Positions 7,969 to 16,602 of a stretch of DNA of 64,000 bases are shown in pieces. The first letter of the stretch is position 1, and each line of letters begins with the position of its first letter. A program made the position numbers and the translations under genes. Where the stretch lies: assembly GCF_003752025.1 (NCBI RefSeq), contig NZ_RJKR01000005.1, forward strand, positions 620,001-684,000, read 5' to 3'. Under the pieces are notes generated by a model, which made no database searches, had not been told where the DNA came from, and was given only the letters and a program-made list of their open reading frames with translations. The stretch comes from Curtobacterium sp. PhB115. Lineage in GTDB: Bacteria > Actinomycetota > Actinomycetes > Actinomycetales > Microbacteriaceae.

Positions 7969-10128
7969 ATGACCGCCACCGCACCCGTCCCGGTGCAGCA
8001 CGGCCGCCACTCGACGGAAGCCCCAGCAGCTTCCGGCGGGACCGGCCAGCAGCCGCTGATGACCCACCGCCAGATCCTCCTCGTGATCTACGGCCTGATG
8101 GCGGGCATGTTCCTGTCGTCCCTCGGCCAGACGGTGTTCGGCACGGCGATCCGCACGATCGGTGACGACCTGCACGGCCTCGACCAGCAGGCGTGGGTGA
8201 CCACGGCGTACCTCATCACCTCGACGATCGCGACGCCGATCTACGGCAAGCTCTCCGACATCTTCGGCCGCCGCCCGCTGTACATCTTCGGCATCGTCGT
8301 CTTCATCCTCGGCGCCGTCCTGTCCTCGATGTCCACCTCGATGCTCATGCTCGCCGCGTTCCGCGCGGTGCAGGGCATCGGCGCCGGTGCGCTGATGTCG
8401 CTGCCGCTCGCGATCATGGGCGACATCCTCGCCCCGCGTGAGCGCGCCAAGTACCAGGGCTACTTCCTCGCCGTCTTCGGCATCTCGTCCGTCATCGGCC
8501 CGCTCATCGGTGGCCTGCTCGCCGGTTCCTCCGAGATCCTGTGGATCACCGGGTGGCGCTGGGTCCTGCTGATCAACGTCCCGATCGGCATCGCCGCACT
8601 CGTCATGGTCATCGTCTTCCTGCACCTGCCGAAGGTGCACGGAGCCGACGCCGCCAAGCCGAAGGTCGACTGGTGGGGCGCCACCGGCGTCATCGTCACC
8701 CTCGTCCCGCTCCTGCTCGTGGCCGAGCAGGGCCGCACCTGGGGCTGGGGCTCCCCCGGCGCGATCGCCTGCTACGTCGTCGGCGTCGTCGGCCTGATCG
8801 GTCTGCTCCTCATCGAGTCGAAGATGGGCGACGCGGCGATCATCCCGCTGAAGCTCTTCCGCTCGGGCACGTTCTCGATGGCGACCGTCATCGGCTTCCT
8901 GGTCGGCTTCGCCATGTTCGGCGCCATGCTCACGATCCCGCTGTACCTGCAGATCGTCGTCGGCCTCACCCCGACCGAGTCCGGCTTCGCGACGCTGCCC
9001 CTGGTCGGCGGCCTGATGATCGCCTCGATCACCTCCGGCCAGATCGTCGCCCGCGTCGGCCGCTACCGGATCTTCCCGGTCATCGGCACCGCGCTGGTGT
9101 CCGCCGGCTACGTCGTGCTGACCTTCATGTCCATCGACAAGCCGCTCTGGTTCCTGATGATCGGCATGTTCCTCATCGGTCTCGGGCTCGGCTCGGTCAT
9201 GCAGTCGCTGACCCTGGCCTCGCAGGGCTCCGTCGAGGCCCGTGACATGGGTGTCGCCACGTCGTCCGCGACGTTCTTCCGCCAGATCGGTGGGACGCTC
9301 GGCACCGCCGTGCTGCTGTCCATCCTGTTCTCGGTGATGCCGTCGAACATCCTGCACGCCACCGCGAACGAGAAGGACCTGAACGCCGCACTCGACGCCG
9401 CCACGAACCCGACCGTGGCGAGCGCCCAGCGGAACGCCGGCGCGATGGACAAGATCTGGACGCCGATCGTCACCCCGCTCGAGCAGGGCATCCAGCAGCA
9501 GCTCGACGCCGCGTCCGCGAAGGCCACGAAGGCCGCAGACGCCGCGGTCACCGAGCAGGTCACCGCCGCCGTGCAGCAGCAGGTCGCCGCCGGCACCGTG
9601 CCGGCCGCCGCAGCGCAGACCGTCATCGACCAGCAGGTCGCAGCGGCCACGCCGGCCGCCGAGCGGTCCGCGCTCGAGCAGGTCGCGGACGGGGCGCACG
9701 CCTCGGTGCAGGACGGCACGGTCGTCGTGGACTGGTCGGACGCCGCACAGCGCACCTACTGGGTCGACCAGGTCACGCCCGACCTGGCGAAGCAGATCGC
9801 GGACGGCGACGGGGACAGTTCGAGCACCGCGTCGACGAACGACACCTCGTTCCTGACGGGTGCCGACAGCGCCCTGACCCGCCCCTTCATGGCCGGGTTC
9901 AACGCCTCGTCGGTGACGATCTACTGGGTCGGGCTCGGCGTGATCCTGCTCGCGTTCGTCCTCACCTGGTTCTTCCGGGTGCCGCCGCTCCGTCAGCGCT
10001 CCGCACTGCAGGAGCGGGCCGACCTGTCCGCCGAGGCGCAGCTCGAGGCCGAGGCCGGTCTCGCCGCTGCCGAGGCGGGCTCGTTCACCGGTCCGATGAC
10101 CGGATCCACACCGACCCAGCGTCGGTGA
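7969..10128 (+). CDS. DHA2-family (EmrB/QacA-like) MFS efflux transporter with large external loop
   Basis: A 719-residue, probably 14-helix multidrug exporter. MFS motif A (GKLSDIFGRRP) and motif C (GPLIGGLLAG region) are visible. The start is the ATG at 7969 behind AAAGGAG. An unusual region of about 190 residues (about 445-635) between the last two membrane helices is Ala/Gln/Thr-rich with coiled-coil character (QQQLDAASAKATKAADAA) and would face the outside. A short tail follows the final helix. The pump is divergent from a MarR regulator and followed by a TetR gene, so two regulators probably sense its substrates. Substrates are unknown. Confidence 0.92.
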   Translation: MTATAPVPVQHGRHSTEAPAASGGTGQQPLMTHRQILLVIYGLMAGMFLSSLGQTVFGTAIRTIGDDLHGLDQQAWVTTAYLITSTIATPIYGKLSDIFGRRPLYIFGIVVFILGAVLSSMSTSMLMLAAFRAVQGIGAGALMSLPLAIMGDILAPRERAKYQGYFLAVFGISSVIGPLIGGLLAGSSEILWITGWRWVLLINVPIGIAALVMVIVFLHLPKVHGADAAKPKVDWWGATGVIVTLVPLLLVAEQGRTWGWGSPGAIACYVVGVVGLIGLLLIESKMGDAAIIPLKLFRSGTFSMATVIGFLVGFAMFGAMLTIPLYLQIVVGLTPTESGFATLPLVGGLMIASITSGQIVARVGRYRIFPVIGTALVSAGYVVLTFMSIDKPLWFLMIGMFLIGLGLGSVMQSLTLASQGSVEARDMGVATSSATFFRQIGGTLGTAVLLSILFSVMPSNILHATANEKDLNAALDAATNPTVASAQRNAGAMDKIWTPIVTPLEQGIQQQLDAASAKATKAADAAVTEQVTAAVQQQVAAGTVPAAAAQTVIDQQVAAATPAAERSALEQVADGAHASVQDGTVVVDWSDAAQRTYWVDQVTPDLAKQIADGDGDSSSTASTNDTSFLTGADSALTRPFMAGFNASSVTIYWVGLGVILLAFVLTWFFRVPPLRQRSALQERADLSAEAQLEAEAGLAAAEAGSFTGPMTGSTPTQRR

Positions 10129-10207
10129 TCGACCGGGCCGTCCGTGCCGTGTCCCCTTTCCGGCACGGGCGGCCCTCCACCCCTCCCCGTCGTTCCAGGA
10201 GTGTCCC

Positions 10208-10828
10208 GTGACCCCCACCGCAGCACCGCAGGCGGTCGCCGCCGCAGCGCCGCAGGCCCCCGATCCGGCCGACGCACCGTGCACCCTCCGGGAGCGCAAG
10301 AAGCAGCAGACCCGCCAGGCCATCCACGATGCTGCACTGACGCTCGTCTCCGCGCACGGCCTGGACGGCGTCACCATCGAGCAGATCTGCGCCGACGCCG
10401 ACGTCTCCCCGCGGACCTTCTTCAACTACTTCACCTCGAAGGCGCACGCCGCGCTCGGCCTCGACACCGTCGAGGTGCCCGAGCGCACCGCCTCGTGGTT
10501 CACCCAGGCCGACGGGCACCTCGTCGAGGACGTCTGCACCCTCGTCGCCAGCACGATCCCGCTCTCCCAGGACCGCCGACGGATGAAGGAGCTCCTCGTG
10601 CTGCGGCCCGAGATGAGCTCGATGGTCATGCAGTGGATGGCCGAGTCCCGCCAGGCCCTGCTCACCCTGGTCGGCACGCGCACCGACGAGCAGACCGCGC
10701 GGACGGTGGTGACGCTCGTGATGTCGGCACTCAGCGAGGTCGCGCACCGTGTCACCGTCCAGGGCAACGACGAGCTCGCCGAGCGCCTGGTCGCGGTCGT
10801 GCGCGAGATGGTGACGCTCGCATCCTGA
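10208..10828 (+). CDS. TetR family regulator downstream of the MFS pump
   Basis: A 206-residue repressor with an Ala/Pro-rich N-terminus of about 30 residues, then a TetR helix-turn-helix (QAIHDAALTLVSAHG, VTIEQICADADVSPRTFFNYF). The start is the GTG at 10208 with AGGAG 6 nt upstream. It lies 79 nt after the efflux pump on the same strand and may be co-transcribed with it. I found no clear palindrome of its own in the short gap. Confidence 0.9.
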   Translation: MTPTAAPQAVAAAAPQAPDPADAPCTLRERKKQQTRQAIHDAALTLVSAHGLDGVTIEQICADADVSPRTFFNYFTSKAHAALGLDTVEVPERTASWFTQADGHLVEDVCTLVASTIPLSQDRRRMKELLVLRPEMSSMVMQWMAESRQALLTLVGTRTDEQTARTVVTLVMSALSEVAHRVTVQGNDELAERLVAVVREMVTLAS

Positions 10829-11031
10829 CCGGCTGACCGGCAGACGGACGAACGACGGCCGGGAGGCACGTCACGAGTCCGCAACGCACGCTGCGGTCCC
10901 GCGGTGCGGGAATGCGGCAACCCGCGGGGCTGCGCGGACCCACAGGTCGCGTTCGGCATCCCGCAGGACTCCTCCGAGGTCCCTCGAAGCATGCCTACGC
11001 TCACGGCACTGGCCGTACCCGACGGTCGGTT

Positions 11032-11051
11032 CCGGCTGTCCCGACAGCCGG
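11032..11051 (+). other. Leader hairpin upstream of LAYTG protein
   Basis: CCGGCTG pairs with CAGCCGG around TCCCGA, about 25 nt before the ATG at 11076. The 247-nt gap 10829-11075 otherwise shows no gene and no element I can name. The hairpin could be a leader structure or the terminator of the TetR gene. Confidence 0.3.
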
Positions 11052-11075
11052 CTCAGCGTCGAGGAGCCCAACCCG

Positions 11076-12548
11076 ATGAAGCACCGTCCGAGCTGTCGCA
11101 CCGCAGCCCTCATCACCGCAGCGACCGGGACCGTCCTGGTCACGAGCGCGTTCGGCGTCATCCCCGCGATGGCCGCCACGTCCACGTCGTCCGTGTCGTC
11201 GGCGTCCGTTTCGACGTCCGCGTCGTCGTCTGTGTCGTCGTCGTCTGCATCGTCGTCGTCTGCGTCGTCGTCGTCTGCGTCGTCGTCGTCCACCGCGGCG
11301 TCCACTCCCGAGCCGACGCCGTCGGTCAGCCCGGCCACGCCCGCAGCTCCGACTCCCACGTCGTCGGCTGCACCCACGGCACCTGCGACTCCCGAGGCCG
11401 CTGCTCCCACCACGAGCCCGGCTCCCGCTCGGGAGTCCACCGCTCCGGCACCGACCGCTGCGCCCAGCACCCCCGCGACCCGGACCCCGGCTCCGGCTCC
11501 GGTGAAGACTCCGGCTCCCGCGAAGACCACACCCGCGAAGCCGGTGGACCGCGGCGGGAAGGACCACGCCCAGGCGCCGTCCTACGCGACGGCCTCGTCC
11601 CAGGCCTCCCCCGTCGTCCTGCCGACCGTGCAGGCCGGCCAGACCTTCACCGCCGACCTGCGCGCACAGCACGCGGACGGCGCGACCTACACGATGACCA
11701 CGGTCGAGGGTGGCGCCGTCGTCCTGCCCGAGGGACTCTGGTTCCACCACGGTGTGCTCGGTGGCGTGCCGGCCACCGCGGGTACCTTCACCGCGCTCGT
11801 CACCGCCACGAACGACTGCGGCTCGGCGTCGCAGTGGATCCGCATCACCGTGGAGCCCACCGATGCCCGGCACCTCGCGGCCGCGGTGTTCGCCGTGCCC
11901 GCTGCCTCGGACGGCTCGTGGACGTGGATCACCGAGGACGGCACGGCGTCCCCCGCGCCGATCCAGGTCGACCAGGGCGGGTCGATCACCGTCGTCCCGT
12001 GGGCGTACGACGCGCACTGGAACCGCATCGACGTCGGTGACCGTGCCGAGTTGACGTCCGACGTCGACAGCGACGTGATCACGCGGACCGACGGCGGCTT
12101 CACCGTCACGTTCACCCACGCGTCACCGCACAACCTGATGCTGAGCGTCGACGGCCTGTGCACGGACTTCGTCGTCGAGGTGGTCCCGACCACGACCCCG
12201 ACGGAGCCGACGACGCCCACGACCCCGACCACGCCGACCACCCCGGTCACGCCGACGACGCCGGTCACCCCGACCACGCCGACGACCCCGACCACGCCGA
12301 CGGTCACCCCGACCGTCCCGGTGGCCGTCCCGTCCTCGCCGATCGCACCGACCGCCGTCCGGGTCACGACGACCACCTCGGCGGCCCTCGCCCCGGTGGC
12401 GACCGCGACTCCCGTGGCCGGAACGCAGCAGCTCGCCTACACCGGAGCCGACACGACGACCCCGCTCGGATGGGCCGCCGGGCTCCTCGCAGCCGGAGCC
12501 GCACTGCTCGGCATCCGACTGTTCCGTCGCAGCCGCCACCGCGGCTGA
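11076..12548 (+). CDS. LAYTG-anchored cell-wall surface protein (Ser/Thr/Pro stalk)
   Basis: A 490-residue exported wall protein. A signal peptide (LITAATGTVLVTSAFGVIPAMA, cleaved after AMA) is followed by a Ser/Ala repeat (SSSSA units, about residues 40-75) and a Pro/Thr/Ala stalk to about residue 155. The folded domain of about 200 residues (about 165-370) resembles immunoglobulin-like putative-Ig repeats (VPATAGTFTALVTATNDCG). A second TPTTP stalk leads to LAYTG, a hydrophobic helix and RRSRHRG, a class E sortase signal. The start ATG has GAGGAGCC upstream. No sortase gene is in the window. A strong hairpin follows at 12585-12622. Confidence 0.88.
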   Translation: MKHRPSCRTAALITAATGTVLVTSAFGVIPAMAATSTSSVSSASVSTSASSSVSSSSASSSSASSSSASSSSTAASTPEPTPSVSPATPAAPTPTSSAAPTAPATPEAAAPTTSPAPARESTAPAPTAAPSTPATRTPAPAPVKTPAPAKTTPAKPVDRGGKDHAQAPSYATASSQASPVVLPTVQAGQTFTADLRAQHADGATYTMTTVEGGAVVLPEGLWFHHGVLGGVPATAGTFTALVTATNDCGSASQWIRITVEPTDARHLAAAVFAVPAASDGSWTWITEDGTASPAPIQVDQGGSITVVPWAYDAHWNRIDVGDRAELTSDVDSDVITRTDGGFTVTFTHASPHNLMLSVDGLCTDFVVEVVPTTTPTEPTTPTTPTTPTTPVTPTTPVTPTTPTTPTTPTVTPTVPVAVPSSPIAPTAVRVTTTTSAALAPVATATPVAGTQQLAYTGADTTTPLGWAAGLLAAGAALLGIRLFRRSRHRG

Positions 12549-12584
12549 CCTGGACCGCGGCCGAGGACCCGTCGGCCGTCTGGA

Positions 12585-12622
12585 CCACAGCGGGGCGTGC
12601 AACGGCGCACGCCCCGCTGTGG
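12585..12622 (+). terminator. 16-bp perfect hairpin after the LAYTG protein
   Basis: CCACAGCGGGGCGTGC (12585-12600) pairs perfectly with GCACGCCCCGCTGTGG (12607-12622) around a 6-nt loop, 36 nt after the stop codon. The right arm is repeated at 12629-12645, just before the tandem repeat block. Confidence 0.75.
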
Positions 12623-12640
12623 TGTGCGGCGCACGCCCCG

Positions 12641-12748
12641 CTGTGGTGTGCAACGACGCTGTGGTGCAACGACGCTGGTGTGCAACGACGCTGTGGTGTG
12701 CAACGACGCTGTGGTGTGCAACGACGCTGTGGTGTGCAACGACGCTGT
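12641..12748. repeat. Tandem repeat of CTGTGGTGTGCAACGACG
   Basis: Six contiguous units: four of 18 nt and two shortened to 16 nt (units 2 and 3), followed by a partial unit. It fills the gap between two convergent genes (LAYTG protein and SDR). The units share CTGTGGTG with the hairpin arm just upstream, so the array probably grew from the terminator. No protein or known site is associated with it. Confidence 0.85.
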
Positions 12749-12772
12749 CCCGCGGCGTCGCGGCCGTCGAGA

Positions 12773-13633
12773 TCAGGCGTGCGCGAGCGGGTCGTGCTGC
12801 TCGGCGGTCGCGTCCGTTGCCGTGGTCGAACGGCTGAGGTGCTCGGAGGCCTCGTCGGCGGCCAGCAGCGCGCGGCCCGCAGCCGTCGCGTACTCGTAGG
12901 CGTCCGGTCCGACGAGCAGCCGGAGGGGCGGCTCGTCCATCGCGACCACCCGGAGCACGAGCTCCGCGACGAGGTCCGGGTGGCTCGCCCCGATCGCGGT
13001 CCCGCCGTGCATCCGAGCGGCCATCCCGACGGTCGGCTCGTACTCGGCCCGGATCGGGTCGACGCGCATCGACGATCCCGCCCAGTCCGTGCGCATCCCG
13101 CCCGGCTCGAGCACGGTGACCCGGATGCCGAGCGGCCCGACCTCCTGCGCGAGCACCGACGAGAACCCGCCGACGGCCCACTTCGCGGTCTGGTACGCGC
13201 CGAGCCCCGGGGTCGCGAGTCGCCCACCGACCGACGACACCTGGACGACGTGCCCGGCACCCTGCTCCCGCATCACCGGCAGCGCCGCCTGGGTCAGGTT
13301 CACGACCCCGAACAGGTTCGTCTCGACCTGCGCACGGAAGTCGGTGGGAGCGACGTCCTCGATGCTCGCGAGGTTCGCGTAGCCGGCGTTGTTCACCAGC
13401 ACGTCGAGGCGGCCGAACCGGTCGACGGCCGTGCGCACCGCGGACCGGGCAGCACCGGCGTCGGTGACGTCGAGCGACACCGGGACGAGCGCTGCGCCCT
13501 CGGGCACGGTGACGTCGTCGAGGGAGTGCAGGTCACGGACGCCGGCGACCACCTGGTGGCCGGCGGCGAGTGCCGCGAGGACGATCGAACGGCCGAGACC
13601 ACGGGAGGCGCCGGTGACGAGGAAGACGGACAT
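12773..13633 (-). CDS. Short-chain dehydrogenase/reductase (classical SDR)
   Basis: A 286-residue NAD(P)-dependent oxidoreductase. The cofactor motif TGASRGLG (residues 7-14), NNAG, the catalytic Ser (QVSSVGG) and YQTAK are all present. The start ATG has AGGAACC upstream. It diverges from a TetR gene at 13727, with two TGGTTG-type sites in the gap, so it is the likely target of that repressor. The substrate is unknown. Confidence 0.9.
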   Translation of the reverse strand: MSVFLVTGASRGLGRSIVLAALAAGHQVVAGVRDLHSLDDVTVPEGAALVPVSLDVTDAGAARSAVRTAVDRFGRLDVLVNNAGYANLASIEDVAPTDFRAQVETNLFGVVNLTQAALPVMREQGAGHVVQVSSVGGRLATPGLGAYQTAKWAVGGFSSVLAQEVGPLGIRVTVLEPGGMRTDWAGSSMRVDPIRAEYEPTVGMAARMHGGTAIGASHPDLVAELVLRVVAMDEPPLRLLVGPDAYEYATAAGRALLAADEASEHLSRSTTATDATAEQHDPLAHA

Positions 13634-13698
13634 GAGCGGTTCCTAACTGACTGGTTGGTTGACTACTCCGCTCATGGAACACCCGCACGGCAGCGTTG

Positions 13699-13714
13699 TC
13701 AACCATCTGGTTGA
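13699..13714. promoter_or_regulatory. TetR operator (TCAACCA-N2-TGGTTGA)
   Basis: Inverted repeat with 7-nt perfect arms and a 2-nt centre, directly abutting a TAGAGT -10 hexamer (13715-13720). A related GGTTGGTTGA sequence lies at 13653-13662 near the divergent SDR start. The layout fits autorepression plus control of the SDR. Confidence 0.7.
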
Positions 13715-13729
13715 TAGAGTGGCCTCGTG
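13715..13729 (+). promoter_or_regulatory. -10 box and leaderless start of the TetR gene
   Basis: TAGAGT ends 6 nt before the GTG at 13727 and no ribosome-binding site is present. Transcription would therefore begin at or next to the start codon, giving a leaderless mRNA. Confidence 0.5.
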
Positions 13730-14299
13730 CCCATGCCCCGCGATGCCGACGCCACCCGCGCCAGGCTCCTGCTCGCCGCCCGCGACGAGTTCGCCGCCGT
13801 CGGCATCGCCGGTGCCCGCGTCGACCGGATCGCCGCGGCCGCCGCCAGCAACAAGGCGCAGATCTACCACTACTTCGGCAGCAAGGACGGCCTGTTCGAC
13901 GCGGTCTTCGACGCGATGGTCGCGGAGACGCTGGACGAGGTCACGATCGACCCCGAGGACCTGCCGGAGTACGCCGGCCGGTTGCACGACTCCTACACGC
14001 ACCGTCCGTGGGTGCAGCGGCTCGCGACCTGGTACCGGCTCGAGCGGGGCGACTCGCAGCACCCGATCGAGGCCGTCGTGCGGAGCAACGCCGCGAAGCT
14101 CGAGGCCATCGTCGGCGCACAGCGCGCGGGCACCCTGCCGAGCACCTTCGACGCCGCGGAGCTCCTGGGTCTCGTGATCCACACCGCTGCCCTCTGGAGC
14201 GGAGCGACGCCGGAGTACACGGCGCTCACGGACACCGTCGCCGCTGATCGACGGCGGGACGTGGTCGTCGCCGCGGTCGCCGCCGTCGTGCGCGCCTGA
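13727..14299 (+). CDS. TetR family regulator paired with the SDR gene
   Basis: A 190-residue repressor with a clear helix-turn-helix (ARLLLAARDEFAAVGIAG, VDRIAAAAASNKAQIYHYFGSK) and an all-helical ligand domain. The GTG at 13727 is preferred because of its fit to the -10 box; an ATG two codons later is possible. It is divergent from an SDR gene and sits beside the TCAACCA operator. Confidence 0.9.
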   Translation: MPMPRDADATRARLLLAARDEFAAVGIAGARVDRIAAAAASNKAQIYHYFGSKDGLFDAVFDAMVAETLDEVTIDPEDLPEYAGRLHDSYTHRPWVQRLATWYRLERGDSQHPIEAVVRSNAAKLEAIVGAQRAGTLPSTFDAAELLGLVIHTAALWSGATPEYTALTDTVAADRRRDVVVAAVAAVVRA

Positions 14300-14331
14300 C
14301 GCCGGCGTCTCGCAGCGGGCAACCCGACCGC

Positions 14332-14832
14332 TCAGCCAGCGGCGACCTGGCGACGTCGCGCCGGACGGTGCCAGACGAGCGCCGAACGTGATGGGTCCCG
14401 AGCGAACCGGAGGACCCTGAGCACCACGATGTCGTGGTCACCGGCCCGGTGCACCGCCTCGACCGTGCACTCCAACCACGAGTGGGCACCCTCGAGCAGG
14501 ACGGCTCCCCCGTGGGTGTCCACGGACCCGATGCCGACCAGCCGCTGCGTGCGGTCACGGGATGCGAGCTGCCGGGTGTGCTGCGCGTGGTCCTCGGCGA
14601 GCACGGAGATGCCGAGCGTCGATGCCCCGGCGAGGTCGGGCCAGGTCGTGGACGTGTGCTGCACCGCGATGGTGACGAGTGGCGGGTCGTACGAGACGCC
14701 GACGGTGAACGACGTGGCAACCATCACGACGGGCACACCGGCGACCCGGGCGGCGATGGCGGCCACGACCGAGGGGACCTCGGCGACCGCCTCACGGATG
14801 TCGAGCGGGTCGTCGGTGAAGGTGTCGTGCAT
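14332..14832 (-). CDS. Flavin reductase (FMN-binding split-barrel), RutF/RcaB-like
   Basis: A 166-residue NAD(P)H:flavin oxidoreductase that would supply reduced FMN to two-component monooxygenases. The family core (VPVVMVATSFTVGVSYDPPL, then HTSTTWPDL and LGISVLAEDH) is clear. I chose the ATG at 14832 with GAGGGA upstream; the longer frame begins inside the preceding gene. It is the last gene of the leftward operon that contains two flavin-dependent monooxygenases and a riboflavin kinase domain, so it is probably their dedicated reductase. The length is normal for the family. Confidence 0.9.
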   Translation of the reverse strand: MHDTFTDDPLDIREAVAEVPSVVAAIAARVAGVPVVMVATSFTVGVSYDPPLVTIAVQHTSTTWPDLAGASTLGISVLAEDHAQHTRQLASRDRTQRLVGIGSVDTHGGAVLLEGAHSWLECTVEAVHRAGDHDIVVLRVLRFARDPSRSALVWHRPARRRQVAAG

Positions 14833-14882
14833 GGTGGGTCCCTCGGTCGATGAGCGGGCAGGGCAGGGCAGGGCTGGCGCGG

Positions 14883-16601
14883 TCAGGAGCGGGCGAGCAG
14901 GGTGCGGGCACGTCGTTCGTCCGCGTGCATCGCGGCGACGAGGGCGTCCGGCCCGGGGAACGTGCGCTGCCGACGGATGCGCCGGCCGACGATGAGCTCG
15001 ACCGGGGTGTCGTACAGGTCGCCGTCGAAGTCGAGCACGTGGATCTCGATGGTGCGCGGCCGGTCCGGGAACGTGCGGTTGCTGCCGATGGACACCAGGG
15101 CTTCCCGGGGGTGGGGCCACACCGGTGCACTGAGCCACCCGACGTAGACGCCGTCACCCGGCACGGCCGCGCTGCCCGGGGACGGCAGCAGGTTGGCGGT
15201 GGGGAAGCCCAGTCCGTGGCCGACGCCGGCACCGTGCACCACCTGCCCCGCGAGCACCGCGGACGGCCGCGGACGACCGGGCAGGGAGACGGCGGCGACG
15301 ACGGACCCGACGGCCGCCAGCGCGAGCGCCCCGAGCGCGACGGCGTCCGTCCCGACGGCCAGCAGGGCCGCGGTCGCCGTGCTGCCGAGCACCGCACCGA
15401 GCTGCTTGACCGTGTTGAACGTGCTCGAGGCGGCGCCGATCGTGCCGGGCCCGGCCGCGAGCACGGCGGCGAGCGAGAACGGCGACCAGACGAACGCGTT
15501 CGCGACCCCGAAGCCCGTGAACGCCGCCGCGATCGTCCAGAGCGGCGCCGACGTCCCGACGAGCACCGCGGTGAGCGCCACCGACACGGCGAGCAGGACG
15601 GCTCCGACCGTCGCGGTCACCCGGGGTCCTGCCGAGTTCGTCAGGCGCCCGACGAACGGGGCGGCGGCCAGGCACGCGATCCCCATCGGGACGAGGACGA
15701 GTGCGGCGGCACCCGCGCCGAGTCCGCGGGTCGCCTGCAGGTCGAGCATGAGCGGGATCGGCGCCGAACCGACGCAGAACGACGCGGCGGTCGCACCCCA
15801 GGAGCCGGTGACGAACCCGCGGTCCCGGAAGAGTCCGAGGGGCACGAGTGCGCGGTCGCCGGCTCGGCGCTGCACCATGAGCACGGCGGCGACGACGACG
15901 GTGCCGAGCAGCACCGATCCGACCCGTGGCAGGGGTGCAGCGAGCAACCCGTCGCCGGTCCCCTGCACGCCGACCACCACGGCGAACACCCCGATGGTCA
16001 CGCCGAGGACGGCGAGCACGGGCAGCGGGACCACGATGCGCCGGGACACCGGCACGAACCGGAGCACGGCGATCGCGGTGACGATGCCGACGGGCACGTT
16101 CACGAGGAACACCGACGGCCAGCCCCACGCCTCGACGAGCACGCCCCCGACGATCGGGCCGGCGACGGTCGCCGCTCCGCCGCCGGCACTCCAGACGGCG
16201 AGCGCGACGGCGAGCCGCGGCGGGTCGAACAGCGATCGGATGACCGTGAGGCACTGGGGTGTCAGGAGCGCGGCGCCGACCCCTTGCACGGCACGCCAGA
16301 CGATGAGCGCACCGATCCCCGGCGCGGCCGCGCACCCGACCGACGCGAGCGTGAAGACCGCGAGGCCGATCAGGTAGACCCGGCGGTGCCCGAAGCGGTC
16401 GCCGAGCCGCCCGGCGACGAGCAGCGGCACCGCGAACGCGAACAGGTAAGCGCTGTTCACCCACACCGAGAGCGCGGGGTCGGCGTCGAGGTCACGAGCG
16501 ACGTCGGGCAGCGCCACGGACACGATGGTGCTGTCGAGCAACAGCATGAAGAAGCCGAGGCAGAGCCCGCCGAGCGCGAGCCACCGGCGGGCCGGGGTCA
16601 C
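14883..16601 (-). CDS. MFS transporter fused to a riboflavin kinase domain
   Basis: A 572-residue fusion. Residues 1 to about 445 form a 14-helix DHA2-type MFS transporter (LLLDSTIVSVALPDV, GRLGDRFGHRR, VWRAVQGVGAALL, WPSVFLVNVPVG). Residues about 450-572 form a complete riboflavin kinase domain: GFPTANL, GDGVY, SIGSNRTF, the EIHVLDFDGDLY strand with the catalytic Glu, and the C-terminal DALVAAMHADERRARTLL helix. There is no FAD synthetase domain, unlike bifunctional RibF. The GTG at 16601 lies 1 nt after the stop of the monooxygenase upstream, so the genes are translationally coupled. The topology would place the kinase in the cytoplasm next to the transporter exit. I infer capture of imported riboflavin as FMN or flavin export/import coupling. 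The joint lies in one continuous frame, with no sign of frameshift. Confidence 0.9.
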   Translation of the reverse strand: MTPARRWLALGGLCLGFFMLLLDSTIVSVALPDVARDLDADPALSVWVNSAYLFAFAVPLLVAGRLGDRFGHRRVYLIGLAVFTLASVGCAAAPGIGALIVWRAVQGVGAALLTPQCLTVIRSLFDPPRLAVALAVWSAGGGAATVAGPIVGGVLVEAWGWPSVFLVNVPVGIVTAIAVLRFVPVSRRIVVPLPVLAVLGVTIGVFAVVVGVQGTGDGLLAAPLPRVGSVLLGTVVVAAVLMVQRRAGDRALVPLGLFRDRGFVTGSWGATAASFCVGSAPIPLMLDLQATRGLGAGAAALVLVPMGIACLAAAPFVGRLTNSAGPRVTATVGAVLLAVSVALTAVLVGTSAPLWTIAAAFTGFGVANAFVWSPFSLAAVLAAGPGTIGAASSTFNTVKQLGAVLGSTATAALLAVGTDAVALGALALAAVGSVVAAVSLPGRPRPSAVLAGQVVHGAGVGHGLGFPTANLLPSPGSAAVPGDGVYVGWLSAPVWPHPREALVSIGSNRTFPDRPRTIEIHVLDFDGDLYDTPVELIVGRRIRRQRTFPGPDALVAAMHADERRARTLLARS

Positions 16602-16602
16602 C

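Noticed and set aside
7408-10425. A 1005-codon minus-strand frame
   Set aside because: Only its last 154 codons (the MarR gene) are real. The rest is antisense to the MFS pump and has no recognisable protein sequence.
12641-12748. Regular repeats that could suggest a CRISPR array
   Set aside because: The units are only 16-18 nt and abut with no unique spacers, and no cas gene is near.
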